Assembly: GCA_013414745.1 (NCBI GenBank)
Contig: CP058707.1
Location: forward strand, 3,073,994-3,079,566
Source of the DNA: Bacteroidota bacterium
GTDB taxonomy: Bacteria > Bacteroidota > Bacteroidia > Chitinophagales > Chitinophagaceae
Reading direction: 5' to 3'
Length of the DNA: 5,573 nt
Positions 1-5,573 of the stretch are shown here, piece by piece (positions within the stretch are counted from its first letter, which is position 1; every line of letters starts with the position of its first letter). Under the pieces are notes generated by a model. That model was not told where the DNA came from, did no database searches, and saw only the letters and a list, made by a program, of their open reading frames with translations. The position numbers and the translations under genes are program-made.

Positions 1-660
1 TTGAGCATCCCAATTGCGAATGGCATCAAAATAATTTGGTCCGCCGGTATGTAATAATTGCAGGAAGAGGGCTGTTTTATGGGAACAAAGTGGATGTCGG
101 TTTTCGGTACAATTGCAACTGGTATCGAATGATTTGTCATCATTACGAACGAGCTTGACCTTAAAAAGCGCATCGCCAACCTGAATATCTGCCTCAACTC
201 TTTCGTTGGCGGCATATTGAATTTTTGCTTTGTTTAACCGTTCGATTTGTTCGGCCTCTTCAAATATTCCCGCAGACGTAAATAATCGGAGATGCTTCAG
301 GTCTATGCTCTTCATTCGAATCATGGTATGCGACTGACTGAAACGTGCTTCCGATTTATCCAACTGCTGGTTGATGAGCATTTCATTCAGGTGAAAAAGT
401 GCAGCGGCTTCATGGCGGCAAATTTCTCCCATGTTATATGGACACTGACATCGGGCGGATAAGGTATTTCCATCCTGGTATTTTGAAATGGAGACCTGGT
501 AATGATTGTGGTACTGGTCATTTCGAACCTGAAAATGCAACTGGTTGGTGAGTTCATCCCTACGTAAAAAACGAACGCCCTGGGTAAGAAAGATTCGTTT
601 GCCTCGTCGAATCACTTCGTCAGTGGCGGCATTGTAGATATGTTTAATGATGTGTGACAA
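1..660 (-). CDS. SWIM zinc-finger protein, N-terminal part of a SNF2-family helicase (partial)
   Basis: The minus strand is open for 220 codons from 660 to the left edge with no indel. Two SWIM-type zinc fingers (CxCx7CxH) are visible. The first has C71, C73, C81 and H83 (CQCPYNMGEICRH). The second has C182, C184, C192 and H194 (CNCTENRHPLCSH), followed by a helix containing FLQLL and then FDAIRNWD. From memory, this arrangement is the N-terminal part of a Bacteroidota protein of about a thousand residues that continues into SNF2 DEAD/DEAH helicase domains; the ATPase itself lies outside the window. SWIM fingers bind DNA or protein partners, so a cytoplasmic role in DNA or nucleoprotein remodelling is inferred. 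The start is TTG at 660-658: an in-frame TGA sits six codons upstream (678-676), the next in-frame ATG is codon 77, and the N-terminus (SHIIKHIYNAATDEVIRRGK) begins where the family usually does. A stand-alone SWIM protein cannot be excluded. Confidence 0.83.
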   Translation of the reverse strand, partial: MSHIIKHIYNAATDEVIRRGKRIFLTQGVRFLRRDELTNQLHFQVRNDQYHNHYQVSISKYQDGNTLSARCQCPYNMGEICRHEAAALFHLNEMLINQQLDKSEARFSQSHTMIRMKSIDLKHLRLFTSAGIFEEAEQIERLNKAKIQYAANERVEADIQVGDALFKVKLVRNDDKSFDTSCNCTENRHPLCSHKTALFLQLLHTGGPNYFDAIRNWDAQ

Positions 661-724
661 ATTGTTACGTAGCTGTCAGGTTGTGAACAAGGCAATTTGC
701 GAAATTACGACATGTGGGGTGGAT

Positions 725-758
725 TTTGGCACGGAATGCGAACATGATTTTTAGTTTG
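725..758 (+). promoter_or_regulatory. Possible Bacteroidota-type promoter for the small CxxC protein
   Basis: TTTG at 725-728 is followed, after 22 bases, by TTAGTTTG at 751-758. This resembles the Bacteroidota pattern TTTG / TAnnTTTG (about -33 and -7), although the second box has one base too few between TA and TTTG. It would leave a leader of roughly 25 bases before the ATG at 790. The match is imperfect and was found by eye, so it is only a candidate. Confidence 0.27.
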
Positions 759-789
759 GTTGAATGTTTTTCTTAACGGAAATTTGCCT

Positions 790-1001
790 ATGCTTCGACG
801 AATCCTGGTGGTGGTATTTTTCTGTTCCTCCGTATCGCCGTTTGGTCTCAATGTGCAGTGTGTACAAAAACCGCATCGACATTGGGCGACAAAGCTGCTA
901 AAGGACTGAACGGGGGGATTATTTATCTGGCACTGATGCCATTGATTTTTATGGGCATTTTAGGTTATCGTTGGTATAAGAGCAACAAAGAATCCATTTA
1001 A
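790..1001 (+). CDS. Small exported CxxC membrane protein ('QCAVC' family), interrupted by one missing base
   Basis: ATG at 790 opens a hydrophobic signal sequence (MLRRILVVVFF...). The downstream part, in the next frame, reads QCAVCTKTAS, then GLNGGIIYLA, a membrane segment through LMPLIFMGILGY, and a short basic tail RWYKSNKESI ending in TAA at 999-1001. Adding one T to the T5 run at 817-821 joins the parts into 70 residues: signal peptide 1-20 with a plausible cut before Q21, the CAVC pair at C22/C25, and a transmembrane helix at about 43-60. Short secreted proteins with Q-C-A-x-C right after the signal peptide plus one C-terminal helix are, as I recall, widespread in Bacteroidota, sometimes near respiratory oxidase genes. 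Their function is unknown to me. The cysteine pair is not followed by His, so this is not a c-type haem site. Its stop faces the permease stop across 11 bases. The break is more likely a homopolymer error than a true pseudogene. Confidence 0.7.
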
Positions 1002-1012
1002 GGAGAACGGCA

Positions 1013-2116
1013 TCAGGATTTTACATCTAGTGCATCCCGCAGCGCGTTCCCAAGAATATTGAAAGCCAGCACGGTAAGCATAATGGCCACTCCGGGTACC
1101 AAGGCCAACATCGGACGGTTGGTAATTATAAAGTTGTAATTTTCTTTAATCATCAGCCCCCAGGAGGCGACAGGAGGTTGTACGCCGATTCCTAAAAACT
1201 TAACCCGGCTTCAATAAGGATAGCTGTGGCAAAATTACTTGCCGCCATAACCAAAGTTGGGCCTAATACATTGGGGAGGATATGATACAGTAAAATTCTG
1301 CCGGAAGAAAACCCCATCACTTTTGCGGCCTGTACATATTCTAATTCACGCAGACTCATCACCTGCCCGCGAATCAGGCGTGCCGTTCCAACCCACATCG
1401 TTAAGCCGACTGCAATAAAAATTTGCCAAAAGCCTTTCCCGAGTGCAAAGGTGATGGCAAAAACAAGAAGTAATGTTGGAATCGCCCAAACAACTTGTAT
1501 AAACCAGGAGATGAGTTGATCAGTTCGTCCGCCAAAGTAACCTGCCATTGCCCCTAGTAAAACACCGATACTGATAGATAACAAAACTGCAATGATTCCC
1601 ACACTTAAACTCACCCGGGAACCAACGAGTAATCTGGACAAGACATCTCTCCCGAACTTATCTGTACCTAACCAGAAACGTGCAGCATGCAGATGCTTAT
1701 CGAGATATGCTTGTTTGTTGATGGTTTGAAGGCCTCCGACTCGGACCGATTCGGTAAGATCTTCATCAATAATTTTTCCAGTATCAATGTATCACCAACC
1801 CATTTGTATGAAGAAACCGGAATCCATTCTTTTTGTATCGGATATCCTGAAAAAGTCGCTTATCGTATGGATACCCTCCTGGCCTCACCGGGGCAAAAAT
1901 AACATCGAAAGCCGGGTTTGCGGGCGCTGATTTCTAAGGTGATGCGATTGGCATCTTTTGTACGATCAGCAGACAATGGCACAGCCAACAAAGCCACTGC
2001 AACGAGAAGAGAGATATATACGACAGAAAAAGTGCCGGTTTATTGCGTCGAAATCGTTTGCTGAATCGGGATGCCTGCAAAATATTGTGGTTTAGTGGAC
2101 CCTGCGTCCTTTCCAT
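1013..2116 (-). CDS. ABC transporter permease, DppC/OppC type, interrupted by several single-base indels
   Basis: This is the inner-membrane permease subunit of a peptide- or opine-type importer. Read with five one-base corrections, it gives one 368-residue protein. Residues about 14-30 are a basic head (SRFSKRFRRNKPALF), about 31-50 are TM1, and about 51-145 a periplasmic stretch. Then come the hallmark FWLGTDKFGRDVLSRLL (148-164) and the BPD_transp_1 membrane domain. The ATPase-contacting loop is at 260-283 (QAAKVMG...HILPN), with Q where EAA-loop proteins usually have E. The C-terminus has EAGLSFLGIGVQPP, SWGLMIKENY and ILGNALRDALDV, stopping at TGA 1015-1013. Corrections on the plus strand: one extra base needed in the A5 at 2027-2031, the A5 at 1850-1854, the T5 at 1773-1777 and the A5 at 1194-1198; one surplus base in the G3 at 1914-1916. 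ATG 2116 is chosen; TTG 2080, just past the upstream gene's stop, is an alternative. No partner permease, ATPase or binding protein lies in the window, so the substrate is unknown. Confidence 0.85.
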
Positions 2117-3224
2117 TGGTAAGGGCCAGCCTGACCCAGAAACCCTGAAACGACAATATACGGGATGTGGAGGAATTGTAAGATAGGAAAAACAGAAGTT
2201 CTTTTGGAGTCCGAAAACCGGGCTAATGAACGCACAAAAATGAATTCAATTACAATTTTCGCCAGAAGCGCCAGAAGCAGGTAAATCCACAATTGGGGAA
2301 AAAGAACGCCAGAGCCGTGCCGACAAGGAAGTGTAAATTATACATCAAAACCAGAGCAAGTACGGCAACAATTCGCTTGTCTTTGAAATGGGAAGCTTTG
2401 GATGCCCAACGGATGCGTTGATGGAAAAAGGAAGTTAAGGTGGACATTGGCTCGGTATAAACGATGGCTTCTTTATTTTTCAGATAGCTTAAACTACCCG
2501 GAAACGATTTTTCAATTTTATACATCAACAACATATCATCTCCGCTGGCGATATGATCGATGCCCTGAAACCCGGCTACGGTATCAAATGCTTTTCGGGT
2601 ATAAGCTAAATTGGCCCCGTTACACATCGTTCCGATTTTAAAGTGAAGGACCGCTGCCGTAATTCCCTGCATCGTCATAAAATCCAGCGACTGAAACTGA
2701 GAGAACAAACTAAACGCTGAACGGAAAGCTACCGGACCTGCAAGCATTTGTGCACCTGTATGTTCATAGGCCTGAGCCAGACTTAGTAACCAGTAAGGTC
2801 CAGGTTCGCAATCGGCATCCGTAGTTACAATTAATTCGCCGTGGCTATGCCGGATTGCTGTTTCAATAGCCCGTTTTTTATAGGCGGTTGAAATTTTATC
2901 CGTCGATTGCACGGACATATCAATATAATAAACTCCTTTGAACGATTTTGCTATTGCTGCTGTTTGGTCTTCAGAATGATCGTCTACCACAATCACTTCA
3001 AGTAGTTGGTCAGGATAATATTGCGAAAAAATGGCCTTCAATAATTTCGGTAAATGGTGTTCTTCATTTCTGGCAGGAATAATTACGCTGATCCGGGTAT
3101 TCACCGGCGATTCTTTCATTGTGCTTGTTTCGGGACTATCTTTCCATCCCCGAAAATAAAAACTGATCAGAACGGCATAGGCCAGACTGAGCAGAATAAA
3201 CGCAGTTAGAAAAATTCCCAACAT
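2092..3224 (-). CDS. Membrane-bound family 2 glycosyltransferase, one frameshift near the C-terminus
   Basis: Start ATG 3224 puts the hydrophobic segment MLGIFLTAFILLSLAYAVLI first; a TTG 18 bases upstream is less likely. The cytoplasmic GT-A domain follows: SVIIPARNEE (about 46-55), the nucleotide-binding VVDDHS (DD at 81-82), the metal-binding TTDAD (D136, D138), the catalytic-base GDD (229-230) and QRIRW (269-273). The D, DxD, D, QxxRW set is that of processive or cellulose-synthase-like GT2 enzymes that pass sugars from a nucleotide donor at the inner face of the membrane; donor and acceptor cannot be read from sequence. After residue 310 the frame fails at the G4 run 2295-2298. One added base restores QLWIYLLLALLAK, further membrane segments and the ending GPYQWKGRRVH, stop TAA 2094-2092, for a protein of about 378 residues. 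The last 25 bases overlap the permease start on the same strand, suggesting one transcript. A role in cell-envelope polysaccharide or glycolipid synthesis is inferred. Confidence 0.88.
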
Positions 3225-3347
3225 TCCTTGAAAACATAGCAAAGAAAGTGATTTCTACTGGCTAGCTACGAAAATTTTATCGACCTATCGCAGGAGAATA
3301 AACTCCGGGCGAATTACGGCGGAATCAGAAATATGGACAGAATGATT

Positions 3348-3379
3348 TTTCGGGTTGTGCATAGCGGTTAAACCCGAAA
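3348..3379. repeat. Inverted repeat with a 9-bp stem
   Basis: TTTCGGGTT at 3348-3356 and AACCCGAAA at 3371-3379 are exact reverse complements, separated by 14 bases. It lies about 125 bases upstream of the glycosyltransferase start on that gene's strand. No run of T follows on either strand in the right place, so it is not a classic terminator. An operator, a leader structure or chance are all possible. Confidence 0.5.
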
Positions 3380-3420
3380 GAATAATTCTGAAAGGCATGC
3401 TCCTTGGGGCGAAAAAGAAA

Positions 3421-3438
3421 TTATAAAGTACTTTATAA
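3421..3438. repeat. Perfect 18-bp palindrome, AT-rich
   Basis: TTATAAAGTACTTTATAA reads identically on both strands with no spacer. It lies about 200 bases upstream of the glycosyltransferase start and about 880 bases upstream of the secreted-protein pair, between the divergent gene groups. The form suits the binding site of a dimeric regulator, but the low complexity makes chance more likely than for a mixed sequence, and no regulator gene is in the window. Confidence 0.5.
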
Positions 3439-3770
3439 AGCCATAACTCCGAATGAATATTCAACTGATCGTGAAGGGAATCAGCAAAATGGGTTTTATT
3501 TGGGCAAGTGTATAAAGTGAAATTGGTAATTCGATTCCACTACAACGAATCATAATGGCTATTGGACAACAGGAGACCGTTACAAAAATTATTTTTGAGA
3601 ATTAGTTCAAGGCTTTTGAATTTTTATGTATTGAGGCATCTTAAGGATATAAAAATAGGTATAAATTCAAAGTAAGGCAGAAATTTGAAGCCAAAGGACT
3701 TCGCCAATTATATATTGATAGATTTACAACGGACACAAAAGATGTGACCCTGTTTAAGGTCTGCTGATTG

Positions 3771-3804
3771 ACGCTAAAGTCAGTGCACTTTGGCGTAATT
3801 TTAG
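3771..3804 (+). terminator. Possible intrinsic terminator (plus strand)
   Basis: ACGCTAAAGT (3771-3780) pairs along its full length with ACTTTGGCGT (3787-3796), with one T-G wobble, around the loop CAGTGC, and AATTTTAG follows. A 10-bp stem with a 6-base loop and a short T run is terminator-like, although four T are few. It starts 3 bases after a TGA (3765-3767) closing a 40-codon open stretch that contains FEAKGLRQLYIDRFTTDTKD. This would fit the end of a damaged plus-strand gene. On the minus strand no T run follows. Confidence 0.42.
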
Positions 3805-4313
3805 ATTATCCACGTGCTCGGAAAATTGCTTTGGATACGCAATACGAATCCTTTAGCAATCCCTTTTATACGGCTCACCGGCATCATCAAATTCAGCGTC
3901 ATACTTTAGTCCGGGTAAGGCGTGTCGTGAAAACAAAGGGTATTATCCATTCACCGCTTTTTTGACTTTGAAGCACCTTGGAGATTATCAGCAGAACCAA
4001 TTTAGATGAACGGCTACCGGAAGATTTAGACAGGTGAACGAGTACAGCGTGTGTTGATTCTCCAGTTCAAGGCATAAAGCCAGGCTCCAGTTTAAAATTA
4101 GAATATGCTTAGCGTATTAACGAGTTTAGTTCCATTGGAAGAGGTTTTGCTTTAAGCCTTTTTAAATTCTGACGATTCTATGACAAAAATGGCCGATTAG
4201 TTGAGTCCTTCTGCTATGATTTTCAATATTTTGGAGTAATTTCACCGCAGCAGCATCTGAAGAAAACCTACTAACTTTCCATCAACGAAGCTGAAATAAT
4301 TTTTAACCGTATC

Positions 4314-4688
4314 ATGAACAAACAAACAATTTTGTGGGTCGTGCTGATGTCGTTTTGGGGAAACAAACTTTTAGCGCAAGAAAATGCCAATAAGAAGTCT
4401 TTTGATGATTTAACTATACAGCAATGGATACATCAAAGCCGATTTCAGGCGGTACCGGTACTGGACTCGCAGGCGTTTTTTACTTTTTATGAACAACTTG
4501 GTTATTCGGTTAGTCCGGCCCGTAAAATGTTCAGTTTATTTCGTGTATTATGGAATCCACAAATTGCAGCAAAAGATCGTGTCCGATTTGGCATCTATTT
4601 GAATGAAACGTATGCGCAAGAAAATATACCTGTTCCGAATGAATTGATTCGAACGGCGATTCAGAACCTTATCAACACAACCAAGTAA
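4314..4688 (+). CDS. Secreted hypothetical protein, 124 residues
   Basis: ATG 4314 begins a signal peptide MNKQTILWVVLMSFWGNKLL ending in AQ, with a likely cut around residues 21-22, so the product is exported to the periplasm or beyond. The mature part is about 100 residues with no cysteine, no transmembrane helix and no repeat. It contains FDDLTIQQWIHQSRFQAVPV, then FFTFYEQLGYSVSPARKMFS and ends ELIRTAIQNLINTTK. I recognise no family. The frame is intact, with no homopolymer break. Its stop TAA (4686-4688) shares its last A with the ATG of the next gene (TAATG), so the two are almost certainly one transcript and probably translationally coupled. By position it may be an accessory to the large surface protein downstream, but nothing in the sequence shows such a function. 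Confidence 0.8.
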   Translation: MNKQTILWVVLMSFWGNKLLAQENANKKSFDDLTIQQWIHQSRFQAVPVLDSQAFFTFYEQLGYSVSPARKMFSLFRVLWNPQIAAKDRVRFGIYLNETYAQENIPVPNELIRTAIQNLINTTK

Positions 4689-5573
4689 TGAAGAGAATTG
4701 TCGTTTTAATTGTTCTCCTATCGGGTACTTATTCGCTGCTTGCGCAGAATCTTACCGTATCTAATGTCGTACGTACCGGTTTGCTGGCAACATGTAATAA
4801 TTCAAATCCCACAATTACAGCATCCTGGAGCAGCGGCAGCGGAACTTCCGTTTCCAATGGTACATTACTTTGTTCGGATCCTTGTGGAACAACTACCTTA
4901 CTGGTTAATATCACCAATTTGAAATGGGAACAGCAAAATGCCGAATGGATACATTCCGTGTTTTTTCCAACAAATTCTGGATTCACAGTTTCCGGTATTT
5001 CATTGCCTAATGGATTTATTACGTATAACAATGGATGTACCGGGACATGCCCGGTTGGAATTACCGCCGGTCCCGGATTTTATTTTGATGCTACTGGAGG
5101 TAATTCATGTTGCCCGGGTGCGGTAATTAATGATGGCAACCCATGCAACAACTGGGGGCTGCTACATTAAATTGCAGTAATCCATTTGCAATTAGTTTTT
5201 ATCTGACTTTCTGCAACTCTATTCTGACAACACCTATAGAGACCTTTACACTAACCGCGCAATCGGATGGGGGAACAGGTTGCTATGATATCAATAATTT
5301 TACGAGCCATACCGTGGCCTTTACGATCAATGTAAGCCCCTGCGGCCCTATCGTGAATCCATTGGCTAGTGCTCCTATACGGTCGTGTAGCAGTGGTAGC
5401 TTGAATTACACATCTACACTCACCGCCGTATGTAACAATGGAGGTACTGTCACCTGGTGGGATGCACCAAGTGGAGGCACTCAATTGGGTTCAGGTTCAC
5501 CTTTCGTTTATGACCCTGTCGGTTCTACATGCCCTGGAGGCCAAACTGTTTATGCAACATGTTGTGCCGGTGA
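4688..5573 (+). CDS. Cysteine-rich secreted surface protein with Ig-like domain, one frameshift, cut by the right edge
   Basis: Signal peptide MKRIVVLIVLLSGTYSLLAQ (1-20) with a likely cut after Q20. The first extracellular region (about 21-220) is rich in S, T, N, G and cysteine; landmarks are WIHSVFFP (87-94), GPGFYFDATGG (128-138), NPCNNWG (151-157), FYLTFCNS (171-178) and SDGGTGCYD (193-201). A frame break occurs in the G5 run 5154-5158, where the raw frame stops at TAA 5168-5170. One more G restores a continuous frame to the window edge, about 295 residues in all. From about 234 comes an Ig-like unit with CNNGGTVTWWDAPSGGTQLG and TVYATCCAG, resembling the Ig-like domain associated with CHU_C (gliding motility/T9SS) proteins. 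The missing C-terminus probably holds more such repeats and a type IX secretion sorting domain; that is inferred. The likely role is a cell-surface adhesin or matrix protein. It is coupled to the preceding secreted protein by TAATG. Confidence 0.78.

Larger units (their letters stand above)
3225..4313. other. 1.1-kb stretch without a callable gene; possible degraded or badly sequenced coding remnant
   Basis: No frame on either strand is open beyond about 65 codons. One plus-strand frame (multiples of three, 3252-4274) is interrupted by 11 stops of all three kinds before a final TAA at 4272-4274. Its pieces look protein-like, for example IDLSQENKLRANYGG near 3279, AKGLRQLYIDRFTTDTKDVT near 3690 and YDKNGRLVESFCYDFQYFG near 4179. 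Another frame offers NYKVLYKAITPNEYSTDREG near 3419, NHNGYWTTGDRYKNYF near 3548 and YFSPGKACRENKGYYPFTAF near 3902. Joining such pieces would need several indels and sometimes substitutions, and the opposite strand also has short open stretches around 3740-3960. I recognise no family. It may be one or two decayed genes, genes hit by sequencing error, or an ordinary AT-rich spacer between the divergent gene pairs. Promoters for the minus-strand glycosyltransferase and the plus-strand secreted pair should lie here, but none is clear. Confidence 0.4.

Noticed and set aside
1687..1902. Plus-strand open frame of 71 codons
   Set aside because: It lies opposite the periplasmic part of the permease, which has family-consistent sequence on both sides, and shows no domain or signal of its own.
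1013..2116. Programmed frameshifting or phase variation as the cause of the breaks
   Set aside because: Five breaks in one gene and the same pattern in three unrelated genes, at runs of only three to five bases, fit sequencing error better. No slippery heptamer with a downstream structure was seen.
2402..2641. Plus-strand open frame of 79 codons
   Set aside because: It is antisense to the catalytic domain of the glycosyltransferase, whose motifs are all intact.
3768..3965. Plus-strand 65-codon open frame taken as a stand-alone gene or transposase remnant
   Set aside because: It begins with TTG inside a terminator-like hairpin and has no recognised motif; no terminal repeats or target duplication were seen nearby. 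It is treated only as part of the unexplained stretch.
4059..4093. Direct repeat CTCCAGTT, two copies about 25 bases apart
   Set aside because: Eight bases twice in an AT-rich spacer is within chance, with no third copy or regular spacing.
3252..4274. Stop-codon reassignment to explain the interrupted frame
   Set aside because: All three stop codons interrupt it, while the other genes in the window use TAA and TGA as ordinary terminators.
4710..5126. Open frames in other phases and on the minus strand across the surface-protein gene
   Set aside because: They shadow the secreted protein, which has a signal peptide, cysteine landmarks and continuity past the frameshift.
5251..5484. Minus-strand open frame of 77 codons
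   Set aside because: It is antisense to the restored surface-protein frame covering the Ig-like domain, and resembles nothing recognisable.

Overview
The window looks like a chromosomal segment of a member of the Bacteroidota, most likely from the Saprospiria/Chitinophagia side. The evidence is a SNF2-helicase-type N-terminus with two SWIM zinc fingers, a small secreted 'QCAVC' membrane protein typical of the phylum, signal peptides ending in LLAQ, an Ig-like surface repeat of the kind tied to CHU_C/T9SS proteins, and start regions without clear Shine-Dalgarno sites. This placement rests on recognising families, not on a search.

Layout, left to right. 1-660 (minus): N-terminal 220 residues of a SWIM/SNF2-type protein running off the left edge. 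790-1001 (plus): a 70-residue secreted or membrane-anchored CxxC protein, broken by one missing base. 1013-2116 (minus): a complete DppC/OppC-type ABC transporter permease, split by five single-base indels. 2092-3224 (minus): a membrane-bound family 2 glycosyltransferase with one indel near its C-terminus; its end overlaps the permease start by 25 bases, so the two are probably co-transcribed, glycosyltransferase first. 3225-4313: more than 1 kb with no gene that can be called with confidence. It holds an 18-bp perfect palindrome, a 9-bp-stem inverted repeat, a terminator-like hairpin and several short open stretches that may be a decayed or badly sequenced gene. 4314-4688 (plus) and 4688 to the right edge (plus): two exported proteins joined by a TAATG stop/start overlap. 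The first is an unrecognised 124-residue secreted protein; the second is a cysteine-rich surface protein that reaches a WWDAPSGG-type Ig-like domain as the window ends.

The most consistent unusual signal is technical or evolutionary: at least eight places where an obviously intact protein reads through only if one base is added or removed, nearly all at homopolymers and mostly five-base runs where six are needed. This fits homopolymer error in a long-read or otherwise unpolished assembly far better than independent gene death. The broken genes should therefore be read as probably intact until checked. I see no phage, CRISPR array, tRNA, rRNA or insertion sequence, and no convincing new multi-gene system; the least explained piece is 3225-4313.
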